Origin: Ghiorsea sp.
Lineage (GTDB): Bacteria > Pseudomonadota > Zetaproteobacteria > Mariprofundales > Mariprofundaceae
Direction of reading: 5' to 3'
DNA: 56,460 nucleotides
Assembly (NCBI GenBank): GCA_027080505.1
Contig: JALWRX010000078.1
Coordinates: 1-56,460 of the forward strand
Shown here piece by piece: positions 42,877 through 53,890 of the stretch (within the stretch, counting starts at the first letter, position 1; the number at the start of each line of letters is the position of its first letter). Below the pieces are notes generated by a model. That model worked only from the letters and a program-made list of their open reading frames with translations. It did no database searches and was not told the origin of the DNA. Made by a program: the position numbers and the translations under genes.

Positions 42877-43938
42877 ATGCCTACACCTCGCCTTAAATTA
42901 CAACATATCCATATCCATAACCTACGCTGTCACCAAGATTTTAGCTGGGATTGTGACGAGCATTTGAACCTGATTAGCGGCGATAATGGCAGCGGCAAAA
43001 CCACTGTGTTGGAAGCTGCATATATCTTGGCTTATGGTCGCTCATTTCGCCAAGCTAAAGCCCCACAACTTACCCACTGGGGTGAAAAATCTTTTCATAT
43101 TCAAGCCACCATTCAACGTTATGGTCCTTTGCATATACGCGTTGATGGCAAGAAGGGTAAAGTGGATATGTCTTTGCAGGGTAGAAAAATCGCTGCACGC
43201 AAAGAAATGTTTGAACATATTTCATTAATTGTTGATGCGCCCCAAGGTGTGCGGCTGATTGATGGTGCACCGGGTGAACGACGCAAGTGGTTAGACAGGC
43301 TGGTGATTGCCACACAAGCTGCTTCTTATGCCCACTATCAGGGGTACTTACGTGCGCTGATGCAACGGGGGCGTTTATTGCGTCATCATGGCTCTGCGGA
43401 TGAATTAAGCAGTTGGGAACAACAAATTGTCAGCTATGGTAGCATCATCAAAGTCAAACGTACTGAAATGATTGCCAAATTAAACCAATATTTAAGCCAA
43501 GAAAGCGACTGGTTGGATTTACCCTTTCAACTAGAACTAACGGGGCAAACATTTGAAAACAAAGAAGAATGGCTGAGTTGGCTGCAGCATAAACGTGAGG
43601 AACATCACCGCCTTGGGCGGGTTACCCAAGGCCCGCATTGTGATAGGCTGAAAATCAGTTATAATAGCCGTGAAATACGTGTATGTGGTTCGAGGGGTCA
43701 ACAAAAAATATCGGGTATTGCATTACGATTGGCAGAGTGTTTGGTATTACAAGAAACCAAACGTTTGATGCCCATTTTATTGCTCGATGATTGCTTGGAA
43801 TCGTTAGACCATACTCGCGCTTTGCGCTTGTTAGAAAGATTAGGTCAACATCAAGGTCAAGTGCTGATGACAGCACCTGGTGATATGTCCCAAGATATTC
43901 TCAAACACACATTACACCGAAGTTTAAACACAAAATGA
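42877..43938 (+). CDS. recF: DNA replication and repair protein RecF
   Basis: A 353-residue SMC-like ATPase: Walker A GDNGSGKTTVLEA near residue 33, signature CLVLQE-adjacent GIALRLAECLVL, Walker B PILLLDDCLESLD and an AFGRSFR-like AYGRSFRQAK region. RecF works with RecO and RecR at gaps and stalled forks. It is followed by gyrB after 42 bases, but dnaA and dnaN are not upstream, so the usual dnaA-dnaN-recF-gyrB order is broken here by the cupin gene and repeats. Confidence 0.95.
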   Translation: MPTPRLKLQHIHIHNLRCHQDFSWDCDEHLNLISGDNGSGKTTVLEAAYILAYGRSFRQAKAPQLTHWGEKSFHIQATIQRYGPLHIRVDGKKGKVDMSLQGRKIAARKEMFEHISLIVDAPQGVRLIDGAPGERRKWLDRLVIATQAASYAHYQGYLRALMQRGRLLRHHGSADELSSWEQQIVSYGSIIKVKRTEMIAKLNQYLSQESDWLDLPFQLELTGQTFENKEEWLSWLQHKREEHHRLGRVTQGPHCDRLKISYNSREIRVCGSRGQQKISGIALRLAECLVLQETKRLMPILLLDDCLESLDHTRALRLLERLGQHQGQVLMTAPGDMSQDILKHTLHRSLNTK

Positions 43939-43971
43939 ACAAAAGATTTGAATGAACAGAATGGTCAATGA

Positions 43972-47443
<3,472 letters not shown>

Positions 47444-47447
47444 GCGT

Positions 47448-47480
47448 GTGCTGATCAATACTGTTTGTGTTAATCAGCAC
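47448..47480. terminator. Probable bidirectional terminator between purM and sppA
   Basis: GTGCTGAT (47448-47455) pairs perfectly with ATCAGCAC (47473-47480), extended inward by CAATA/TGTTA-type pairs with mismatches. It lies 5 bases after the purM stop and before the convergent sppA stop. A T-run is absent, so intrinsic termination would be weak or rho-assisted. Confidence 0.6.
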
Positions 47481-47495
47481 CTACCAAAAGCTTAC

Positions 47496-49289
47496 TTATT
47501 GCTCTAATTCAATATCACTCAACGCATAAATACCACGTGGGTCATTCAGTGCGAAAACATCTTGCACATGAAGTGCTTGCATCAACATAGTAACGGTTGC
47601 CGATGGCTGAATATCTAGAGCGACCAAAGCCTCGCTCAACATATTCTCTATCATGAACTCCAATGCATTCATTGGTGGTGTGACTTCCACTGCAGTATGG
47701 TTCTTCTCAATATGCGCCAATCGTGCCGCAGCCTTGATTGCAGCATCCAAACCACCAAGTTCATCCACCAAACCCAAGTCCTTAGCATCACGTCCGCTCC
47801 AAACGCGACCTTGTGCCAATGCTTCAACTTTAGACTTATCCATCTTGCGCCCTTGAGCTACATGCCCAATAAATTGCTGATAAATTTGATGAATGCTTAA
47901 CTGAATTGATTCTGCCAGCTCAGGTGTTAACGGTTTATCTATGCGCATCGCACCCGCTAACTTAGTCGTACCCAAACCATCCGTATGCACACCCAACTTG
48001 TTCAGGGTCTGACTAATATTAGGCACAATACCAAAGACACCTATAGAGCCTGTAATGGTGGCTGGTGATGCCAAAATCTCGTCGGCTGCAGTAGCAATCC
48101 AATAGCCACCAGATGCCGCCATACTTCCCATAGACACCACCACTGGTTTCCCATGCTGCCTTAACACTTCAACAGCATGACGGATACTCTCCGATGCCTG
48201 CGCACTACCCCCAGGCGTATTTAAACGCAACACCACTGCTTTGATACGCTCATCTTCTAATGCAGTTTGCAACAACTCAAGCATGGTATCACTGCCAATC
48301 GTGCCTGAAGGTTGTTCGCCCGATAAAATCTGACCACTGCCTGTAATAATACCGACCCAATTTTCAGTTTGTTGCGGTTGTGTAGGTAAGAAACCAGTAT
48401 TTGCCATCAAATATGATTTGTATTCGACCAGTTCAGCATGCCCTGTTTTTGCCTGCAACTTGGCATCTGCTTGTTCTGGATATAACAAACCATCCACCCA
48501 ACCTTCTGCAACAAACAGTTTACTCAAGTCACCATCATAAGTTTTGATACTTTGTGCTGGATGATCCAAAACTTCCTGCAAACGTGCAGCTTTGATGCCA
48601 CGCATAGCTTCAATATCCGTTTTATACACATCCCAAAGCGTGTTTAACCATTGGCTATCGGCTTCTCTTTCTGCATCTGACATCGCATGTTGTATCAACG
48701 GTGCAGCCGCTGACTTATATTTACCAGCACGAAACACATGCACATCTACACCCAGCTTATCCAATGCACCTTTAATATAATTGCGATACACCGCATAGCC
48801 TTGCAAGGCAATATTGCCCATAGGATGCAAATACACTTCACCTGCTGTGGCTGCCAAATAATACTGCCCTTGCGTCCAGTTATCAGCATACGCCATCACA
48901 GGTTTTCCGCTTGCTTTAAATGTTTCAATGGCTTGGCGAATTTCTTGTAAATGAGGTAAAGCAGCCGAAGACAGCTTACTCAAATCTAGGCGCACCCCTA
49001 GGATTCGTTCATCCTTAGCCGCCATTTCTAATGCTGTCACCACATCATGAACTTTAACTTGTTTGGGTTCAGGATTGGTGAGCGAAGATAAACCAAAACT
49101 TGGGCGTTTTACTTGCTCAACCAATGCACCATTTAAGTTCAATTGTAAAATTACCCGCTCTGGCATGGCTGGTTGCGCTTGCATCAAAGAATACAATAAA
49201 AAGCCAAGCAACAATAAGAAAAACAGATTCACCATAACATAGCGAATGTATTCTATACCCTTCATGAATTTAGAAAAAACTGTTTTCAT
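47496..49289 (-). CDS. sppA: Signal peptide peptidase SppA, 67K type
   Basis: A 597-residue membrane-anchored serine protease with an N-terminal helix (about 15-35, YVMVNLFFLLLLGFLLYSLM). The catalytic serine lies in GSMAASGGYWIATAADEI, and the lysine in the first half of the tandem repeat in the region YADNWTQGQYYLAATAGEVY. It degrades cleaved signal peptides. Double-domain length (about 600) matches E. coli-type SppA rather than the short form. It stands alone between purM and arsC. Confidence 0.94.
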   Translation of the reverse strand: MKTVFSKFMKGIEYIRYVMVNLFFLLLLGFLLYSLMQAQPAMPERVILQLNLNGALVEQVKRPSFGLSSLTNPEPKQVKVHDVVTALEMAAKDERILGVRLDLSKLSSAALPHLQEIRQAIETFKASGKPVMAYADNWTQGQYYLAATAGEVYLHPMGNIALQGYAVYRNYIKGALDKLGVDVHVFRAGKYKSAAAPLIQHAMSDAEREADSQWLNTLWDVYKTDIEAMRGIKAARLQEVLDHPAQSIKTYDGDLSKLFVAEGWVDGLLYPEQADAKLQAKTGHAELVEYKSYLMANTGFLPTQPQQTENWVGIITGSGQILSGEQPSGTIGSDTMLELLQTALEDERIKAVVLRLNTPGGSAQASESIRHAVEVLRQHGKPVVVSMGSMAASGGYWIATAADEILASPATITGSIGVFGIVPNISQTLNKLGVHTDGLGTTKLAGAMRIDKPLTPELAESIQLSIHQIYQQFIGHVAQGRKMDKSKVEALAQGRVWSGRDAKDLGLVDELGGLDAAIKAAARLAHIEKNHTAVEVTPPMNALEFMIENMLSEALVALDIQPSATVTMLMQALHVQDVFALNDPRGIYALSDIELEQ

Positions 49290-49380
49290 ATTACGTGCTC
49301 CTTACCCCAAACCTAATCATAAGGGGCTGAGACTACACGTTACATATCATTTGAAAATAACGTGTACACAAACGAAAAAG

Positions 49381-49797
49381 CTAAGTAGATGCTTGAACAA
49401 ACCTGCTTATTCTATCCCGAATCTGGTCACGCACGCGATAAAACTCCGCCATAATTTCTTCTTCGCAGCCTTGCGCTTTGGCAGGGTCATCAAAGGGCCA
49501 ATGTTGTTTCTCGCAACTTACAGGAACCGTGGGGCAAGTTTCATCTGCATTGCCACACACCGTCACCAACAAATCAATCTTATCCAATATCGCAGAATCT
49601 AACACTTCTGATTCTTGCTGGCTAATATCAACCCCCGCATCCGTCATGGCAGCAATCGCGCGTGGGTTTTTACCGTGCGCTTCTATGCCGGCGGAATACA
49701 CTTCAAACTTATCCCCGCCCAACGCTTTCAGCCAGCCTTCTGCCATTTGTGAGCGGCAAGAGTTGCCTGTGCAAAGAAATAATACTTTTTGTTTCAT
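49381..49797 (-). CDS. arsC: Arsenate reductase, thioredoxin-coupled (LMW-PTP family)
   Basis: A 138-residue protein with the P-loop CTGNSCRSQM near the N-terminus and the later CGNADETCPTVP cysteine pair. This is the ArsC of Staphylococcus/Bacillus type, which reduces arsenate to arsenite using thioredoxin. It overlaps the acr3 gene by 4 bases on the minus strand, so the efflux carrier and reductase are co-translated. No glutaredoxin-type ArsC is seen. Confidence 0.95.
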   Translation of the reverse strand: MKQKVLFLCTGNSCRSQMAEGWLKALGGDKFEVYSAGIEAHGKNPRAIAAMTDAGVDISQQESEVLDSAILDKIDLLVTVCGNADETCPTVPVSCEKQHWPFDDPAKAQGCEEEIMAEFYRVRDQIRDRISRFVQAST

Positions 49798-50837
49798 GTC
49801 AAACCTCTTTCATACCAATGTTGACTGCGATTAACGATGGTAACAACACTTAGCATCACAGGCACTTCAACCAACACCCCAACAACCGTAGCCAATGCCG
49901 CACCCGACTCAAAGCCAAAGAGGGCAATCGCTGCTGCAACCGCCAATTCAAAAAAGTTGGACGCGCCAATCAATGCTGAAGGGCCTGCCACACAATGCGC
50001 CACTTTTAGCTTTCTGTTCAACCAATAAGCGAGCATCGAATTGAAATAAACCTGAATAATAATGGGTATAGATAAAAGCAAAATAATAAGCGGCTGCGCC
50101 AAAATTTGTCTTCCTTGAAAGCCAAACAAAAGCACAACTGTAATCAAGAGTGCCGTCATGGATATAGGATCCATCACGTGCAACACATTGTCTAGCGTAC
50201 CTTTTGCCAATAATATCTTGCGCCCAACATAAGCAAGCAACACAGGAATCACAATATAAAGCGTAACCGATAAAAACAACGTATTCCAAGGGATAGTAAT
50301 CGATGCAACGCCCAACAAAAGCCCAACAATGGGTGCAAAGGCAACCACCATAATCACATCATTAAGCGCAACCTGAGATAAGGTAAACTGAGGGTTTCCA
50401 TCCACCAATTTAGACCATACAAAAACCATGGCTGTGCAAGGAGCAGCTGCCAAAAGAATGAGCCCTGCAATATATTCAGGGATTTTATCAACTTCCAAAT
50501 AAGGTGCAAACAGATATTGCAAAAATATCCAACCCAAAAATGCCATAGAAAAAGGTTTGACCAACCAGTTGATGCCCAGCGTAACCCCCACACCTTTGCG
50601 GTGTTCCCACACTTCATGCAAAGCACTGTAATCAATTTTGAGTAGCATGGGCATAATCATCGCCCAAATCAACAACGCAACAGGCAAATTGATATGATAT
50701 ATTTCCATGCCGCCCAAGGTGTGGAAAATACTCGGAAACCATGCACCTAAACTGATACCTGCAACAATGGATAAAAAGACCCAAACCGTAAGATAACGTG
50801 CAAATAGACCTATTGATTTAGAACGCTCAGATGTCAT
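49794..50837 (-). CDS. acr3: Arsenite efflux transporter Acr3
   Basis: A 347-residue membrane carrier with about ten helices. LLAAAPCTAMVFVWSKLVDG has the conserved Acr3 cysteine (APCTAM), and the neighbouring GNPQFTLSQVALNDVIMVV also matches. It extrudes arsenite driven by proton motive force. It is the first gene after the operator at 50876-50893 and leads the acr3-arsC pair. Confidence 0.95.
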   Translation of the reverse strand: MTSERSKSIGLFARYLTVWVFLSIVAGISLGAWFPSIFHTLGGMEIYHINLPVALLIWAMIMPMLLKIDYSALHEVWEHRKGVGVTLGINWLVKPFSMAFLGWIFLQYLFAPYLEVDKIPEYIAGLILLAAAPCTAMVFVWSKLVDGNPQFTLSQVALNDVIMVVAFAPIVGLLLGVASITIPWNTLFLSVTLYIVIPVLLAYVGRKILLAKGTLDNVLHVMDPISMTALLITVVLLFGFQGRQILAQPLIILLLSIPIIIQVYFNSMLAYWLNRKLKVAHCVAGPSALIGASNFFELAVAAAIALFGFESGAALATVVGVLVEVPVMLSVVTIVNRSQHWYERGLT

Positions 50838-50875
50838 ACATCTCTCCCATCATTTCAAGTGTGATAGGCGAATCA

Positions 50876-50893
50876 TATCCGCTTATTCGGATA
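50876..50893. promoter_or_regulatory. ArsR operator TATCC-N8-GGATA upstream of acr3
   Basis: ATATCCGCTTATTCGGATAT (50875-50894) is a palindrome with 7-base perfect arms; the inner 18 bases have the same TATCC-N8-GGATA layout as the operator at 27961-27978. It lies between the arsR stop and the acr3 start, so it can control acr3-arsC independently of arsR. Confidence 0.8.
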
Positions 50894-50899
50894 TGTAAA

Positions 50900-51223
50900 T
50901 CAGCAAGTGATGTTGTTTATCTCTTGGACATCTTTTTGTAGGCGGCTATCGGCAGAAGCTTGCTGCAAGGTAAGTTCCGCCAAAGTCTGAACCACTGCAT
51001 CATCCAACAATTCATAATAGACCCATTTTCCTTTACGCTCCGCTGAAATCAAGCGTGATTGTTTTAATACGCTCAAATGCCTAGATACTGTGCTTTGCGG
51101 CAAGCTTAACCCCTCAGTTAAATGGCAGACGCACAATTCTCCTTTAGCGGCTAATATATGAAATATACGAAGCCGCACAGGGTCGGATAGGCCTTTGAAG
51201 CGTTGTACCATATCCATACTCAA
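50900..51223 (-). CDS. arsR: ArsR-family arsenite-responsive repressor
   Basis: A 107-residue winged-helix protein. The arsenic site is ELCVCHLTEGL (E-x-C-V-C), and the recognition helix is PQSTVSRHLSVLKQSRLISAER. This is the classical ArsR pattern. It is followed by the operator and acr3-arsC on the minus strand, and preceded within 4 bases by a small unrecognised gene. Two ArsR-type proteins with near-identical recognition helices exist in the window, the other at 27595-27948. Confidence 0.95.
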   Translation of the reverse strand: MSMDMVQRFKGLSDPVRLRIFHILAAKGELCVCHLTEGLSLPQSTVSRHLSVLKQSRLISAERKGKWVYYELLDDAVVQTLAELTLQQASADSRLQKDVQEINNITC

Positions 51224-51226
51224 ACC

Positions 51227-51508
51227 TTATTTCATCCAATCTTGCAACGTATCCACAATTAATTTCGCTTGTTTTGCATTGGTGATATTAAATTTGGAAC
51301 GTGGCACATATTGACCATCACGTTTTTGAAAGCGGCGAATGGTGTATTTATCTTCGCTGTATGCCTGCTTGGCTTTATCCCAAGTTTGATACTTGAATAA
51401 AATCGTGACCCAAGCACCCTTACTTAGAATGACTTTATCCGTTTGTTTGGTGGTTAAAATACCGTTTTCTTCATAATCAATGGTTAATTCGTCTGCTGTT
51501 TCTGCCAT
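51227..51508 (-). CDS. Small protein of unknown function upstream of arsR
   Basis: A 93-residue soluble, charged protein: KQTDKVILSKGAWVTILFKY, QTWDKAKQAYSEDKYTIRRF, FNITNAKQAKLIVDTLQDWM. The strand-rich middle and the terminal helix superficially resemble PC4-like single-strand-DNA-binding folds, but this is not enough to assign a family. It is co-directional with arsR (3-base gap) and probably co-transcribed with it. Not obviously related to arsenic. Confidence 0.6.
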   Translation of the reverse strand: MAETADELTIDYEENGILTTKQTDKVILSKGAWVTILFKYQTWDKAKQAYSEDKYTIRRFQKRDGQYVPRSKFNITNAKQAKLIVDTLQDWMK

Positions 51509-51660
51509 GTCGCTCTCTTTTTAAAGTGGAATATTAATCAAGCTTATATTGAATGGGCGCACACTAGCAAAGCCTCCACCCAAAGCTACTAACAGACCAA
51601 ATGAACAAGTTAACTAGGTAACCACTATTTTTGCCCATCCTCTCTTTTTTAAATAAGGTG

Positions 51661-53004
51661 TTAAGACCCTAGCTGTAGAGTTTGAATAGCAAGTCTTACT
51701 GCATTCAATCTCGTTCCTTGGTCTGGAATACTAATCCTTCCAAAAAACTCTCGGAAATGCTGATGCCATCTTTCATTCTCTTCATCTGTAGAAACAGTAA
51801 AACCTTTAGAGTTTTTTGTGGCTTCTGCTCCTGCAATAGCCACAATTATATCACTATCATCAGGAAATGCTCTCTCTTTCCTTAGTATTTCAATTAGTTT
51901 TTCTTTACCAAGAATTTGTGCAATTGCTTTTACATCAACAATTTCTCGCATAAGTTCATCTGACAACTTTGGCTTGAAGCAAAAAATAAATACACCCAAA
52001 ATACTTAATTGTACGTAGCCATAAAGTTTTCGTTCGGATAGTCCGTCACCCGCCAACAATTGATATATCTCTAGATGTTTTACAAAAGTTTCAACTTCTC
52101 GTAACGATAGGTTATTTTCTTTAATCAAAAGGCTAAAGAACTCAATGTGAGCCTCGAATAAAAGGTGGCTCCCCAATGTTTCACTATTAGAAACTAAAGT
52201 TTTCATATGATGAACAGATGCTAAGGTTTTAGAGTAGTGGCTTCCAAAATTATCAGGTAGTCTAAAAGAAAAACCAATAAACTTGTCCAAATAACGCTGA
52301 GCATCAATAGCATGACCATAACAATGATTAATCGAAGCTCTTAACTGGTTTGAGTTTGTAACAAGCACAAACTTAACTCCCTTAGCATCAAATATATGCT
52401 TAATACTCTCCAACATAGATACTGCAAAGTCAGGCCTACACCTATCAAGCTCATCAATAAAAACAATAATGTTCCTATCTTTCGCCACCTCGGTTAAAGC
52501 CTTTCTTAACACTTCAATTTTAGCTTTAACTTCAATATGTTCTGTTAACAAGGATTCAACCGTATAATTAATCGCTTGGTCACCAGCATTTTTAAGGTCA
52601 TCTGTAAACTCTGCCGCAACTTCATCCGCTTCTTGTTTCAAAACCCAGCTTACTCCTGCTTTGAGAGCAGTTTTAAGGCTAAACTTCATAACAGGTAAAG
52701 CAGCTTGTATCACAGAAGGTCTATCAGGTTCTGGCATAGTACCAAGTATACCTGAAAGTAATGTCATAATGGGTTCGTCTGCATGGTCTGCCTTAAAGGC
52801 ATCTATATAAACAGGCTGTAAATTCTTATGAGAATCTTCTATGAGATGAATAAGCTTGCGGCAAAACTCCGACTTGCCCGTTCCCCAGTTTCCATCAATC
52901 ACCATCGGGGAAACTTGGACTTCTGAATCAAGCAAACTTATAACTTTCTCAGCTATCGGTCTTCTTTGAAAATCGTCTCTAACTTCAAAAGTTATTTCGG
53001 ACAT
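51661..53004 (-). CDS. KAP-family P-loop NTPase
   Basis: A 447-residue protein. Walker A is GNWGTGKSEFCRKL near residue 39, and Walker B with sensor residues is VFIDELDRCRPDFAVSMLES, then KFVLVTNSNQLRASI, the KAP NTPase sequence set. KAP NTPases occur in bacterial defence, membrane-associated and phage-exclusion settings, but most are uncharacterised. The coding sequence looks more AT-rich than its neighbours, and it lies in a short island between arsR and nrdJ, consistent with acquisition. No partner gene beside it is recognisable. Confidence 0.85.
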   Translation of the reverse strand: MSEITFEVRDDFQRRPIAEKVISLLDSEVQVSPMVIDGNWGTGKSEFCRKLIHLIEDSHKNLQPVYIDAFKADHADEPIMTLLSGILGTMPEPDRPSVIQAALPVMKFSLKTALKAGVSWVLKQEADEVAAEFTDDLKNAGDQAINYTVESLLTEHIEVKAKIEVLRKALTEVAKDRNIIVFIDELDRCRPDFAVSMLESIKHIFDAKGVKFVLVTNSNQLRASINHCYGHAIDAQRYLDKFIGFSFRLPDNFGSHYSKTLASVHHMKTLVSNSETLGSHLLFEAHIEFFSLLIKENNLSLREVETFVKHLEIYQLLAGDGLSERKLYGYVQLSILGVFIFCFKPKLSDELMREIVDVKAIAQILGKEKLIEILRKERAFPDDSDIIVAIAGAEATKNSKGFTVSTDEENERWHQHFREFFGRISIPDQGTRLNAVRLAIQTLQLGS

Positions 53005-53023
53005 AAATATGCTTATTTAGAAA

Positions 53024-53662
53024 TTACCCACACTTAGAATCGCCACATTCAAGGCAGCAGTTGCAGTTGTCCAAGCGAACCACAGCCATAGCACCACACT
53101 TATCACATTGCTGACCTTTGGCTGCGGCATCAGCACCAAGCTTTTCTTCGGCTTCTTTGCGTTTAGCAATCAGTTCTTCAGTTTGAAGCTGACCTTCCAT
53201 CATACCGATAGAGACCAAATGCTTTTGAATGACTTCACCAATTTCAGCCACAATGGATGGCATATATTTGCCACCTTTTTTATAGTAGCCACCTCTAGGG
53301 TCAAACACAGCTTTTAGCTCTTCAACCAAGAATGTGATGTCGCCACCTTTACGGAAAATAGCAGAAATCACGCGCGTTAAGGTTACAATCCACATGAAAT
53401 GTTCCATGTTTTTGGTGTTGATAAAGATTTCAAACGGGCGGCGGTGTTCACTTTCTTCACCTTGATTCACAATCACATCATTGATGGTGATATACATAGC
53501 ATGTTCAGAGTGTGGTGTTTTAATTTTGTAGGTGCTACCCACCAAAACCTCATCACGCTCAAGCAAAGGTGCAATGGCAGTGACATTACTGTCTTTTTTT
53601 ACCTCATCTTCAGGTTTAGCCACTTCATAAGCTGTGATTTTCTTTTCAATTTTAATGCTCAT
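53024..53662 (-). CDS. nrdJb: NrdJb-like C-terminal component of split class II ribonucleotide reductase
   Basis: A 212-residue protein. The central part (about 40-150, GSTYKIKTPHSEHAMYITIN, RRPFEIFINTKNMEHFMWIV, FLVEELKAVFDPRGGYYKKG) matches the TSCPD domain at the end of class II RNRs, and the tail CDKCGAMAVVRLDNCNCC with C-x-x-C and further cysteines is the redox-active C-terminus. In Pseudomonas NrdJa/NrdJb the same split occurs. Its product should work with NrdJa at 53891. The gap between them is 228 bases rather than a few. Confidence 0.85.
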   Translation of the reverse strand: MSIKIEKKITAYEVAKPEDEVKKDSNVTAIAPLLERDEVLVGSTYKIKTPHSEHAMYITINDVIVNQGEESEHRRPFEIFINTKNMEHFMWIVTLTRVISAIFRKGGDITFLVEELKAVFDPRGGYYKKGGKYMPSIVAEIGEVIQKHLVSIGMMEGQLQTEELIAKRKEAEEKLGADAAAKGQQCDKCGAMAVVRLDNCNCCLECGDSKCG

Positions 53663-53890
53663 ACTTTTCCTCCACGCACAGCCAATAATGATTCCAGCCG
53701 TCTATGCAATTTGTGCAGCGCGTTTGGTCGTTTGCTTTGCTTTACATGCATTGACCCCGGGCGTTGCCTCCGGTGTATGTGGGCGGTTTCCCCTTGCGAT
53801 GGTGTATCATAAGATAACGATGCCATCACCCACAGATTGATTGGTGGAAATTTTAATTCCGCCCAACGAACCCTAAACTCTGGTGAGAGC
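53663..53890. other. Unexplained 228-base gap between nrdJa and nrdJb
   Basis: The NrdJa frame stops with TAG at 53891, and NrdJb starts at 53662. An overlapping reading frame runs across the end of nrdJa into the gap, but its residues look random and no start fits. No clear hairpin or promoter was recognised. A GGAGG ribosome site lies before nrdJb. It may be a degraded insert or spacer. Confidence 0.5.
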
